A stretch of DNA of 64,000 bases from Nevskiaceae bacterium (GTDB lineage Bacteria; Pseudomonadota; Gammaproteobacteria; Nevskiales; Nevskiaceae). The DNA is taken from the NCBI GenBank assembly GCA_004298465.1, contig SCRT01000002.1:1-64000 (forward strand), written 5' to 3'. The position numbers were made by a program, and so were the translations under genes. Under the pieces are notes generated by a model. The model ran no database searches, had not been told where the DNA came from, and saw only the letters and a program-made list of their open reading frames with translations. Of the stretch, positions 47,756 to 58,800 are shown in pieces. Numbering within the stretch: the first letter of the stretch is position 1; every line of letters starts with the position of its first letter.

Positions 47756-48838
47756 ATGAACAGCGAGACGATCGACGCAGCGGACATCCGCCCACAATAT
47801 CGGTTGCAGCCCTCCCTCCACCCGACCTACGCGCGGCTGCTGTGCGCCTTCCTGCGGCGCGCGGGTTTCAGCTGGCCGGAAATTCTCGCTGGCACTCAGC
47901 TCGATGCCGACCGTCTCCAATCCACCGGCGTCTACCTGAGCCTGGCGCAGATCACGCGTCTTTCGCGGAGGGCGACGAAGCTCACAGGGCGGTCGTGGCT
48001 GGGGTACGAAGTAGGCCGCATCACCACGATCTCGACGCATGGCGTATTCGGCCACACCGCGATTTCGGCGCCGGACGTGCGGGGCCTGTTCAACGTCATC
48101 CACCGCTTCGTCCGCCTGCGCTTCACGCTGCTCGGCATCAGCTTCGAGATGGATGGCACAGACTGTGTCGTGCGCGTGCAGGAATTGCAGGACTGGGGTC
48201 CGGCGGTACGCGAATTCGTGCTTCTGATCATCCTCGCCACGATCGCGCAGTTGCTGGAAACCACGGCTGCGGATCGCGTGCTGCCGACGGAGATCGAGTG
48301 GCCGCTGCCGCGTCCGGCCCCGCCGGTTGAACCGGAACAGCTGCTGGGAACACGCATCATCTACAACGCGCCACGCTTCGGCCTGCGGATTCCCGCCACC
48401 GTTCTCGATTCGCCGTGCCTGATGGCGGATGACACGCTCTACCAGAAAGGCTTGCTGGACTGCGAAGCGCAACTGAACCGCCTGCTGCGCGGCGACACTA
48501 CCTGCGCCCGTGTCTACGCGCTGCTGCTGAAACACGCCCCGGCCTACCCGACGCTCGAAGGCGTGGCGAATACGCTCGCCACTTCGCGCCGCACGCTGAT
48601 GCGCCACCTGGAAGCGGAAGGCACAAGCTACCAAGCCCTGCTGGACGAGGCCCGCAAGGAGCTCGTAGCCTGGTATCTGCTGGAAACCCGCGTGCCGGTT
48701 TCACAGGTCGCCGAACAGGTCGGCTACGAAGACCCTTCGAACTTCGCCCGCACCATCCGCCGCTGGTTCGACATGACGCCGCTGGAGTTGCGGCATTCGC
48801 GTCAGGATCCGACCGCCCGGCTTGAATCGGACGGTTAA
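47756..48838 (+). CDS. AraC-family transcriptional regulator
   Basis: This 360-residue regulator has an N-terminal Arabinose_bd-type effector domain (about 20-210) and a C-terminal AraC helix-turn-helix pair: PTLEGVANTLATSRRTLMRHLEAEGTSYQ (first) and VPVSQVAEQVGYEDPSNFARTIRRWFDMTPLELR (second). Divergent placement next to alkB suggests that it senses alkanes or their oxidation products and controls alkB (inference by neighbour). The convergent groEL gene follows with a shared terminator. Confidence 0.9.
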   Translation: MNSETIDAADIRPQYRLQPSLHPTYARLLCAFLRRAGFSWPEILAGTQLDADRLQSTGVYLSLAQITRLSRRATKLTGRSWLGYEVGRITTISTHGVFGHTAISAPDVRGLFNVIHRFVRLRFTLLGISFEMDGTDCVVRVQELQDWGPAVREFVLLIILATIAQLLETTAADRVLPTEIEWPLPRPAPPVEPEQLLGTRIIYNAPRFGLRIPATVLDSPCLMADDTLYQKGLLDCEAQLNRLLRGDTTCARVYALLLKHAPAYPTLEGVANTLATSRRTLMRHLEAEGTSYQALLDEARKELVAWYLLETRVPVSQVAEQVGYEDPSNFARTIRRWFDMTPLELRHSRQDPTARLESDG

Positions 48839-48885
48839 TCGAGCCCCCGAATCCGGTCACTCGTAGCATGCCACCGGGCCAGAAA

Positions 48886-48917
48886 CAGAAAGGCCCCGGA
48901 ATCCCGGGGCCTTTCTG
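48886..48917. terminator. Bidirectional terminator between the AraC regulator and groEL
   Basis: A 14-bp perfect inverted repeat (CAGAAAGGCCCCGG / CCGGGGCCTTTCTG) with a 4-base loop lies 48 bases past the regulator stop and 20 bases past the groEL stop. The arms carry AAA/TTT at their ends on both strands. Confidence 0.75.
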
Positions 48918-48936
48918 CACCACAACCGCTGCGGAA

Positions 48937-50906
<1,970 letters not shown>

Positions 50907-51005
50907 GAAATGACTCCTGAACTCGAAATGATCGAATGAACTCCTCATTCACAACGAGCGGTGCAGCACAAGACACTCAGAAATTCTCGGCATCCTGCAC
51001 GTCTG

Positions 51006-51032
51006 TTAGCACTCTCCTGTGACGGCTGCCAA
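51006..51032. promoter_or_regulatory. Degenerate CIRCE (HrcA operator) upstream of groES
   Basis: TTAGCACTC (51006-51014), 9 bases, then GGCTGCCAA (51024-51032). The left arm is a perfect CIRCE half; the right arm agrees at 6 of 9 positions with GAGTGCTAA. It lies directly downstream of the -10 box of the heat-shock promoter. Confidence 0.55.
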
Positions 51033-51060
51033 GTTTAGGGCGGGCGCTGAAACTTTCAAG
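51033..51060 (-). promoter_or_regulatory. Sigma-32-type heat-shock promoter of groESL
   Basis: On the minus strand CTTGAAA (51054-51060) is followed after 13 bases by CCCTAAAC (51033-51040), close to the sigma-32 pattern CTTGAAA-N14-CCCCATNT. It is about 125 bases upstream of groES, a long leader. Confidence 0.6.
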
Positions 51061-51146
51061 AGGCTGCTCGTATTTTCTTTTCCGCCATGACTGGAACCGC
51101 CGCAGCCCGGCCCCCATACTCGGGGTTTCCGCACGTTTCGCCTGAC

Positions 51147-52145
51147 ATGCCCAATACCCGAAACCCGTACAGCGGCGTCCTGCTCGTCAACCTCGGCACG
51201 CCCTCTGCACCGACCGCCGCGGCCATCCGCCGCTATCTGCGCGAATTCCTCTCCGATCCGCGCGTCATCGAAGTCCCGCGCGCCGTCTGGCTGCCAATTC
51301 TTCACGGCGCCATCCTGCCGCGCCGTCCACGCCGCCTCGTTCCAGCCTATGAAAAGATCTGGACACCGGAAGGCTCGCCGCTGCGGGTAATCGGGGAGCG
51401 CCAGGCGCACGGCGTGGCCGAGCGGCTGCAGAAAACCCTGGGCAAGCCGGTCGAAGTCCGCCTGGCCATGGCCTACGGCGAGCCTTCGCTGCCTGCGACG
51501 CTGGCCGAATTCCACTCACAAGGTGTGGAACGGCTTGTGGTGCTGCCGCTGTTTCCGCAGTATTCGGGCGCGACCATCGGCGCCGTCCACGACGCCGTTG
51601 GCACCCTGCTGCGCGGCCAGCGCGTGCGGCCGGAGCTGTGCCTGATCCACGACTACCACAAGGACTCCGGCTACATCGCCGCCCTCGCGGCCAGCGTGCA
51701 GGCGCACTGGGCCCGGCACGGGCGTGGCCGCCACCTGCTGCTGTCCTTCCACGGCGTCCCGCAAAGTTACGTGGACGCCGGCGACCCCTACCGCAGCCAA
51801 TGCGAAACCACTGCCCGGCTGCTGGCGGAAGCACTGAGGCTGAAGACGACAGACTGGTCTCTCGCCTTCCAGAGCCGCTTCGGCAAGGCCCCGTGGCTCA
51901 AGCCCTACACCGACGAGCGCATCGCCGAACTCGCGCACGCCGGTACGCCGCTGGACGTGTTCTGCCCCGGCTTTGCCGCCGACTGCCTGGAAACGCTGGA
52001 AGAGGTCGCGATCCGTTACCGGGCGCTCTACGCACAGAACGGCGGCAGCGCATTCCACGTCGTGCCCGCGCTCAACGACAGCCCCGAGCATCTGGACGCG
52101 CTCGCGGCAATCGCCGCACGCAGGCTGGCGGTGGAACCGGTCTGA
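51147..52145 (+). CDS. hemH: Ferrochelatase
   Basis: This enzyme inserts Fe2+ into protoporphyrin IX, the last step of protoheme synthesis. The 332-residue protein has GVLLVNLGTPSAPT at the N-terminus, GSPLRVIGERQ, PLFPQYSGATIGAV, and the active-site LLSFHGVPQSYVDAGDPY with the catalytic His, then FQSRFGKAPWLKPYTDE and CPGFAADCLETLEE. An ATG at 51087 is a longer alternative start, but 51147 matches the family length (E. coli 320). Pairs functionally with hemC, hemD, hemX and hemY in this window. Confidence 0.94.
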   Translation: MPNTRNPYSGVLLVNLGTPSAPTAAAIRRYLREFLSDPRVIEVPRAVWLPILHGAILPRRPRRLVPAYEKIWTPEGSPLRVIGERQAHGVAERLQKTLGKPVEVRLAMAYGEPSLPATLAEFHSQGVERLVVLPLFPQYSGATIGAVHDAVGTLLRGQRVRPELCLIHDYHKDSGYIAALAASVQAHWARHGRGRHLLLSFHGVPQSYVDAGDPYRSQCETTARLLAEALRLKTTDWSLAFQSRFGKAPWLKPYTDERIAELAHAGTPLDVFCPGFAADCLETLEEVAIRYRALYAQNGGSAFHVVPALNDSPEHLDALAAIAARRLAVEPV

Positions 52146-52163
52146 TCGACGGGCGGGGTTTCT

Positions 52164-52358
52164 TCAGCGACGCCGCAACAGGGCGCCCAGGCCGCGCAGG
52201 ATGAACCACGTCACGGCGGCGTAGAGCAACGGTACAGCCACGAGGTGGGTGACGTACTCGTACCACGGGTACGAAATACCGGAGCCCAGCCCCTGGAACG
52301 CCTCCATGAGCGCCACGAGCAGGAAAACACCGATGGCGACGTGGCTGTACCCTTTCAA
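52164..52358 (-). CDS. Small two-helix membrane protein
   Basis: This 64-residue frame starts at a TTG (52358) with GGAGAG about 8 bases upstream and stops 18 bases from the convergent hemH stop. The product has two hydrophobic helices (about residues 5-20 and 38-56) and ends [11 protein letters not shown], a basic cytoplasmic tail. The family is not recognised. The strong ribosome site and the helix pattern support a real gene; the frame extends upstream but that part has no membrane character. Confidence 0.5.
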   Translation of the reverse strand: MKGYSHVAIGVFLLVALMEAFQGLGSGISYPWYEYVTHLVAVPLLYAAVTWFILRGLGALLRRR

Positions 52359-52524
52359 AATGGCTCTCCGGCTGCAGGCGTGCGATTCATACCACAATAG
52401 TTTCGCATACCGGAACAGCCCCAGGCCGGTACGCGCAACGACAAACCGCGCCGCCGCCGCTATCCTTGCGCGACCTTTCCCAGCCGGCCTGTCCACACAG
52501 GCCACACCAGCGGACACGCAAGCG

Positions 52525-53880
52525 ATGTACCTGCACAACACGGCCAGCGGCCGCAAGGAATTCTTCGAGCCCGAAAACCCGACACGCGTCACGATGTACG
52601 TGTGCGGGCCGACGGTGTACAGCTACGCGCACATCGGCAACGCGCGGCCGGCGGTGGTATTCGACGTGCTGGCGCGCGTGCTGCGGCGCGTGTATCCCAA
52701 GCTGGTCTACACCCGCAACATCACCGACATCGACGACAAGATCAACAAGGCCGCCGCCGCGGAAGGCGTGGCCATCGGCGTGATCGCCGACCGCTACGCC
52801 GCCGCCTACCACGCAGACCTCGAAGCGCTCGGCGTGCTGCCGCCGGACTTCGAACCGCGCGTCACGCAGCACATTCCACACATCATCGCGATGATCGAAA
52901 CCCTGGTCGCGAACGGCCACGCCTACGCCGCCGAAGGCCACGTGCTGTTCAACGTGCCGAGCTACGCGGACTACGGCCAGTTGTCGAAGCGCGACCCGCG
53001 CGAGCTGCTGGCTGGCGCGCGCGTGGAAGTGGCGCCGTACAAGAAGGACGCCGGCGACTTCGTGCTGTGGAAACCGTCCACGCCGGAGCAGCCGGGCTGG
53101 GACTCGCCCTGGGGCCGCGGTCGTCCCGGCTGGCACATTGAATGCTCAGCCATGGCCGCGGCGCTGCTGGGCGACACCATCGACATCCATGGCGGCGGAC
53201 ACGATCTTGTCTTTCCCCACCACGAAAACGAACGCGCGCAAAGCACCTGCGCCCACGGCGGCAAGACCTTCGCGCGCTACTGGCTGCACAACGGCCACGT
53301 GACGATGCAGCACACGAAAATGTCCAAGTCGGTCGGCAACATCCTGCTGCTGCGCAACCTGCTGCAACAGGCGCCGGGGGAAGCCGTACGGCTGGCGTTG
53401 CTCACGGCGCACTACCGCCAACCGCTGGACTGGGACGACGACACGCTGCCGGAAGCTCGCCGCAAGCTCGACCGCCTGTACGGCGCGCTGCGCGATGTCG
53501 GCCCGGTGGACCGCGTGGCGGGCGAAGCGCCCCAGCCCTTCTTCGACGCGCTGGCGGACGACCTGAACACGCCGGCGGCACTGGCCGTGATGTTCGAGCT
53601 CGCCCGCGAACTGAACAAGGCAGAAACAGCGGATGACAAGGCCAGGCTTACGGCGCAACTGCGCGACGCCGGCGCCCTGCTGGGCCTGCTGCAGCAAGAC
53701 CCCGCCGCGTGGTTCGGCGCCAACCATGAGGATGCGGAAATCGACACCCTGATCGCCGCGCGCAACGCTGCGAAGAACGCCAAAAACTACGCCGAGGCCG
53801 ACCGCATCCGCGACACGTTGAAACAACAAGGTATCGTCATCGAGGACTCCGCACAGGGCACGCGCTGGCGGCGCGCGTAG
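52525..53880 (+). CDS. cysS: Cysteinyl-tRNA synthetase
   Basis: This class I aminoacyl-tRNA synthetase of 451 residues charges tRNA-Cys. The zinc-site Cys in MYVCGPTVY, the HIGN box (YAHIGNARP), [23 protein letters not shown] and the KMSKS box ([10 protein letters not shown]) are all present. The ATG at 52525 (MYLHNTASG) gives the usual length (E. coli 461); the frame is open farther upstream but without conservation. Monocistronic. Confidence 0.96.
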   Translation: MYLHNTASGRKEFFEPENPTRVTMYVCGPTVYSYAHIGNARPAVVFDVLARVLRRVYPKLVYTRNITDIDDKINKAAAAEGVAIGVIADRYAAAYHADLEALGVLPPDFEPRVTQHIPHIIAMIETLVANGHAYAAEGHVLFNVPSYADYGQLSKRDPRELLAGARVEVAPYKKDAGDFVLWKPSTPEQPGWDSPWGRGRPGWHIECSAMAAALLGDTIDIHGGGHDLVFPHHENERAQSTCAHGGKTFARYWLHNGHVTMQHTKMSKSVGNILLLRNLLQQAPGEAVRLALLTAHYRQPLDWDDDTLPEARRKLDRLYGALRDVGPVDRVAGEAPQPFFDALADDLNTPAALAVMFELARELNKAETADDKARLTAQLRDAGALLGLLQQDPAAWFGANHEDAEIDTLIAARNAAKNAKNYAEADRIRDTLKQQGIVIEDSAQGTRWRRA

Positions 53881-53920
53881 GCATGCCTCCACGGTGGGCA
53901 TGAACGTACGGCGATCCGGG

Positions 53921-53970
53921 CAGAAGCAAACCTGTACGCGACCGTTGGAGCGATGGCGGTAGTGCAACGC
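53921..53970 (+). repeat. REP-like repeat, copy 1
   Basis: This 50-base unit (core AAGCAAACCTGTACGCGACC) is followed 75 bases on by a close copy at 53996; the two also share GCGATGGCGGT. The stem is partly degenerate in this copy. Confidence 0.55.
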
Positions 53971-53995
53971 GGTCGCGGGCAGGGAGCTGTCGTGG

Positions 53996-54045
53996 CAGGA
54001 GCGAACCTGTTCGCGACGGCCGCGGCGATGGCGGTGGTTCACCCA
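53996..54045 (+). repeat. REP-like repeat, copy 2
   Basis: The core is GGCAGGAGC-GAA-CCTG-TTC-GCGAC, a hairpin with perfect GAA/TTC arms around CCTG. It aligns with copy 1 and, in inverted orientation, with copies at 55724 and 55818. It lies in the 273-base gap after cysS, which holds no gene. Confidence 0.65.
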
Positions 54046-54153
54046 ATCACGCGCCTGCGGGAGAGTCCGTGGCAGCCCCCCCTGCCCCCCCTACGCTTGA
54101 AGGCCGATGCAGGCAACGTTCAGCCAACCTCTAACCAGGTTCCCGCTCTAGCT

Positions 54154-55074
54154 TTACGGGGCTGCAAGTGCCGCCGCGCCGCGTACACCACTGTCATCGC
54201 CAAAACGGGCCGGCACGAGTTGGGTCACGACGGTGTCACTGAACACCCATTCGCCCCAGCGTTGCGGCACTTCTTCGTACAGCCCGGCGATGCTTGACAA
54301 GCCGCCGCCCAGCACGACTACTTCGGGATCGATCAGGTTGATGACGTGGGCCAGTGCACGGGCCAGCCGGTCCTCGTAACGCACCAACGCCTGCTGAGCC
54401 AGCGCCTCGCCCGCTGCTGCGCGCCGCACGATCTCCTCGCCACGAACTTCATACCCGCCAGCGCGCACATAGTCGGCCGCAAGGCCGGTTCCGGACAACC
54501 ACGTTTCGATGCAGCCGTGGCGCCCGCACCAGCAGCACGGCCCGGGCATCTCGCCCCATTCCGCACGCGCCCACGGCAGGGGGTTGTGGCCCCATTCACC
54601 GGCGATGGCCTGCACTCCCCGGACGACGCGCCCATCAACCGCCAATGCCCCACCGACGCCGGTTCCAAGGATGACGGCAAACACCGGCGAGCAGCCCTGC
54701 GCCGCGCCGCCGCGCAGTTCAGAGGCCGCCAGACAGTTCGCATCGTTCGCCAGTGCCACAGGCCGCCCGAGCACAGCAGCAAGATCGCGCGCCAACGGCT
54801 TGCCGTTCAGGCAGGTGGAGTTCGCGTTCTTGATTCGCCCCGTCGCAGGCGACACGGTACCGGGGTGCCCCACGCCCACCGGTAGCCCGCCGCTGCCGAC
54901 ATGTGCCTCCAACGCCTGCACCAGCCTGACGACGGCCTGCACCGTGGCGGCGTAGTCATCCTGCGGCGTTGCGATGCGGGCGTGGGCGACAACGATGTCG
55001 GCGGTGTTCAGCACGATGCCTGAAATCTTCGTGCCGCCCAGGTCAATGCCGACTCGCAGCGTCGCGCTCGACAT
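54154..55074 (-). CDS. mak: ROK-family fructokinase (Mak-like)
   Basis: This 306-residue ATP-dependent sugar kinase has the phosphate loop GIDLGGTKISGIVLN, the sugar-binding KNANSTCLNGKPL, the catalytic block LANDANCLAASE, GTGVGGALAVDGRV, GEWGHNPLPWA, and the zinc motif with four Cys (CCWCGRHGCIE). The pattern follows E. coli Mak (fructokinase) more closely than NagK or glucokinase, especially STWLNG-like and NPLPW. The exact sugar is inferred. The gene is followed by repeats rather than a partner gene. Confidence 0.88.
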   Translation of the reverse strand: MSSATLRVGIDLGGTKISGIVLNTADIVVAHARIATPQDDYAATVQAVVRLVQALEAHVGSGGLPVGVGHPGTVSPATGRIKNANSTCLNGKPLARDLAAVLGRPVALANDANCLAASELRGGAAQGCSPVFAVILGTGVGGALAVDGRVVRGVQAIAGEWGHNPLPWARAEWGEMPGPCCWCGRHGCIETWLSGTGLAADYVRAGGYEVRGEEIVRRAAAGEALAQQALVRYEDRLARALAHVINLIDPEVVVLGGGLSSIAGLYEEVPQRWGEWVFSDTVVTQLVPARFGDDSGVRGAAALAAP

Positions 55075-55092
55075 GTCTGCACCCCGGCCCGG

Positions 55093-55617
55093 TCAGGGGC
55101 GCTTCAGCAGCCCGCGATAGTCCGGGTACGGCGTTACGCCCGCGGCGTTGCCGGTGCTGGTGTAGGGGCTGTTCTGGCCGGGAATACCAGCGTAGCCTGT
55201 TCCGGGGATAGGCCCCGCCGAACTCCCAGGCACAGAAAGCCCGCCCGGACCCGGGACAGCAGCGGCCAAGTCACCGTCTGCGGCGCCACCGCTGCGCAGG
55301 TCGGTCATCATCCGCAGCGCCTGGCTCCGCGGCGCTTGGTCGCCGGAGGCGGCCTGCCCGTCGCCGGACCGCGACCGCGCGGCCAGACCACCACCCGTCA
55401 CGGCTGCGCCATAGCCGAGGCGTTGCAGCAAGGCATCCGCCTGGCTGCGCGGCGCGAGCTGCAGACTGCCGCCCTTGAGCCGGCTTCTTGCGCTGCCCCC
55501 GGTCGCGGCACGCGACTGGGTCATGCCTGCGGCCGACGGCAACTGAGCCATGCCAGCCACCGGCAATAAGGCCACCACGATGCCGGCGAACAGAGTCTTG
55601 CAGAAGAATGAATTCAT
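55093..55617 (-). CDS. Secreted Gly/Ser/Ala-rich protein of unknown function
   Basis: This 174-residue protein has a signal peptide (MNSFFCKTLFAGIVVALLP...GMAQ) and a mature part rich in Gly, Ala, Ser, Pro and Arg, without catalytic motifs. Repeated APRSQAxAL segments (APRSQADALLQRL and APRSQALRMM) and a Pro/Gly-rich C-terminus (GYAGIPGQNSPYTSTGN) suggest a disordered or surface role. It lies 18 bases upstream of the fructokinase gene on the same strand, so the two may be co-transcribed. The family is not recognised. Confidence 0.65.
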   Translation of the reverse strand: MNSFFCKTLFAGIVVALLPVAGMAQLPSAAGMTQSRAATGGSARSRLKGGSLQLAPRSQADALLQRLGYGAAVTGGGLAARSRSGDGQAASGDQAPRSQALRMMTDLRSGGAADGDLAAAVPGPGGLSVPGSSAGPIPGTGYAGIPGQNSPYTSTGNAAGVTPYPDYRGLLKRP

Positions 55618-55723
55618 GACTACGAAGGCCTGCCCATCAGGAGCCCGGCTCAAGGATGAAAGCGCATTCTACTGGTTCGCCCGCATCGTCTCTTTCAGCA
55701 TCCGGCACTTGCGGGCCAGGCGA

Positions 55724-55747
55724 GTTGCGCGCAGGCGCACTCCTGCC
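55724..55747 (-). repeat. REP-like repeat, copy 3 (inverted)
   Basis: Read on the minus strand the unit is GGCAGGAGT-GCG-CCTG-CGC-GCAAC: the same frame as the copy at 53996 with the stem triplets changed together (GCG/CGC instead of GAA/TTC). Confidence 0.6.
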
Positions 55748-55817
55748 CAAGACGGGGAAAACCGCTCGTCACTTGTAGGAATCGACCCACCGGCGATCGC
55801 TTTACGGCGATGCTGGC

Positions 55818-55837
55818 CGCGTGCAGGCACGCTCCCA
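55818..55837 (-). repeat. REP-like repeat, copy 4 (inverted)
   Basis: The minus-strand unit TGGGAGC-GTG-CCTG-CAC-GCG again preserves the CCTG loop and the compensated stem (GTG/CAC). It is in the 238-base gap between the unknown secreted-protein gene and the acylase gene, which holds no gene. Confidence 0.6.
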
Positions 55838-55855
55838 ACGAAGGATCGTGCGCCG

Positions 55856-58800
55856 TTAGTGCACCTCCACCACCTGCTGGAATGTCGGCCGGTTCTCCCA
55901 CGGCATGTTCGGCACGCCGAGCAGACTGAAGTCCGTGAAGCCGATGGAGTCGGCGTCTTCCACGGTATGGCTGCTCGGTGCACCATACTGCGCGGTCGGC
56001 AGCTGCGTGCCATCCCAGTTCGCCTCCTGGCTGAAGCCCCCGAGTTTCGCGAGCGCAGCGTTGAGCGCCGTGAGCACGGCCGTGCGGCAAGTGGCCAGCG
56101 TACCGCCCGTCGTGCCTGCGCACTGCAGTGCCTGATAAGGATGATCGGCAGTCCCCAAGGCCATCTTCAGCACGCGCACCATCGGTTCGAACCAGCCTTG
56201 CTGGTACGCCGAACCCTGCGCGCGCGGAGCGTCGTAACAGCTCTGCAGGGACAGGCCGAAATCCGCCGCCCCGCCCGCGGTGCCGGTATCGTTGGAGGAC
56301 GCGGCCGCGGTACCTGCGCCGCCAGTCGCGGGGTTGCAGCTGTCGATGGCGGTGATCTGCGGCAGCACGGTCTTCACCAGTTCCGGATACCACGCATCCA
56401 TCAGCACGACCGCGGCGCGCTGGTCGTAGACGCGGGGGCTGGCGCCGGGCGTCGTGGCGCGCCGGAAAGCGCCCAACCGAGAGGCCTGCGGAGAACCGAT
56501 CCAGCTCGAACTGTCGCTGGCATTCGGCACCCCGTCCGGAGCGCCCGTCAGCCAGTTCTGCATCAGCGTCACCGCCTTCTGTTCAACGCCCGTGAGCGCC
56601 GGCGCACCGTCCGGCGTAGCCTGCATGACTTGCAGCAGCAACGGCACCACCGCCTGTCCGCGCAGGTCTGTGAAGGCGGCATCCGCCATGATGTTCACCA
56701 TGTTCGCGAAGTCGAACTTCTGCCCGGAGGCCTGGAACGCGGCGAGGCGGTCGGCGAGCATGGCGACGCGATGCGTCGGCCCCCAGCTCCCGTTGCTGTC
56801 GGCCGACCACCAGCCGTGCGCCGGGCGGTTGTTCCACGAGTCGATGTAGCCGCGGGCCGGGTCGATGGCCTGCGGATGCGCCGCCTGCGCCAGATAACCG
56901 TCGAAATCCACGGCGCCGGTTTGCAGGATGTTCCCGCGTGGCACGATCGTCAGCCGGGAATCGTAGGCGGTCTTCGCGCCGGGATCTTGCCCGGTCGGGT
57001 CGGTCGCCGGGTCCAGCCCGCCCTTGCCCGTGAAGTAGCCGGGATGCGCGGCGAGATAATCTGTGTCACCCAGCCAGTCGTAGTGGCCGTCGCCACGCGT
57101 CGGCAGGTCCGGGTTCACGTTCGCGCTGCGCTGTGGAAACAGGCCGCTCTGGATGTAACCGATGTGCTGGCTGTCCACGTACAGCCAGTTGAACGTGCCG
57201 GTGACGCCGTTGAAGATGTTCTGGAACGACTGCGGGCCGTTGATGAGGTGCGAGCTTGCCAGCGCGAAGGGAATCGCGGTGGAAATCTCGTTGTAGAACG
57301 TGGAGCGCTCCTGCGAGATCGCCACCGGCCGGCCGCCCATCGTGGCGGTGGCGACCACCGGGCCGTAATGCGTGCGCAGGATGTAGCGCTTCACCGTCTG
57401 TGGCACCGGGCTGCCGCCGAGTGCAAGCGAAGCGACGGTGGGCGCCGCCGTCCACGTATCGACGCGTTCATAGAACTTGTGGCACTGGCCGTCGTACAGG
57501 TAGCCGTCCGCCGCCGGAAACCCGCCGCTGGCGGTCGTGGCCGCCACCGGCGAACCGTCCGTATTGCACATTTCCGACACAAAGGTATCGACGAGATCGC
57601 CTTCGCCGGACGTCGCGCTCCATGCATAGTTCGTGCCGCGACCGATCTCGATGTACGGCAGCATGGCGGTGGCAATGCCGCGCCCGTCCAGCGCAAGCTG
57701 CGGATTGCCGGGCGTGCCGTCGTCGGAATGCACGCCGAATTCCCACAGCAGTTCCGGCACGAAATAGCTGGTCTGCGGCCCCATGACAGCGATGGGGTGG
57801 CCGTCCTTCGTCTGGTCGGCGTTGACGGCGATCCAGTTCGAGGCGGTATCCGGCACGTCCACGCCGGCGGCACGCAATGCCTGCTTCAAGCCCTGGATCG
57901 GGTTCATCGCCGCCGCCACGAAGTGCGGTGCCATCGTGCGCGGCGCAAACGGCACCACCACGTCGGCTGTCGTCTGCGTGGCACCGGGGAACAGGCTGGA
58001 CAGCCCTGGCAAGAGCGTCTTCAGCAGCCCCGGCAAACCATTTAGTGTCGCCGGAATGTCGAGGTTGCCAACCTGCAGCGGGCTCCTCGGCGTATAGCTG
58101 CCGACGTCCCAGATGGCGTTGCCGGCTGGTACTGTCTGCGGACAGGTCTCGTCCAGCCGCGCCGGCGACTGCTGCGCCGTGGTGCTGTCGATCGTCACGG
58201 GGGAATCCGGGTCGTCCGCATTGCGCAGGTCGCGCCACAGCTTGCAGGCCGCGGTCGAAACCTGGGTGGCGCCGGCGCCAAAGCTCGGATCGAGTTTCTG
58301 CAGTAGCTGGACATTCGTGGCCTCGCCGCCGCCCCCGGTTGCGAACAGGGACTGGATGAGGATCGCCGACCCCACCACGTCCGCCACGGTGAACGGCTGG
58401 ATCGCCAACGCCGGCACCGGCACGTCGGGCAGTGCCAGCGTTGCGTACTCCGGCGGCAGCTTCGCGATGTTCGGACCGGTCAGCGTGCCGATGTAGGCGT
58501 TGAGGCCCTGCACGAAAGCCTGGGTGTCGTTGAAGAACAATTGGCCGGCCGGACCGAGCTGGTTCACCGCCGCCGTCACCATGTCGTTGAGTTCCTGGTC
58601 GCTGTAGCCGGCCGTCACCGCCAGGTTCGCGTCGAAACTCGAAATCCCCGGTGCAGCGCCAAGGAAGGCCGTCACCATGCCGCGCCCCACCCGCCGCAGC
58701 ACGTCGTCCAGCCACAGGCGGTCTTCACCATTCGCGTAGCCGACGCCGTACATCGCGTCCGCCCGCGTCTTTGCGCTGATGAACGGCACGCCCCAGCCAT

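Noticed and set aside
55550-58045. 831-codon plus-strand frame antisense to the acylase gene
   Set aside because: It shadows the conserved acylase sequence and starts in a repeat-containing gap; Arg/His-rich with no motif.
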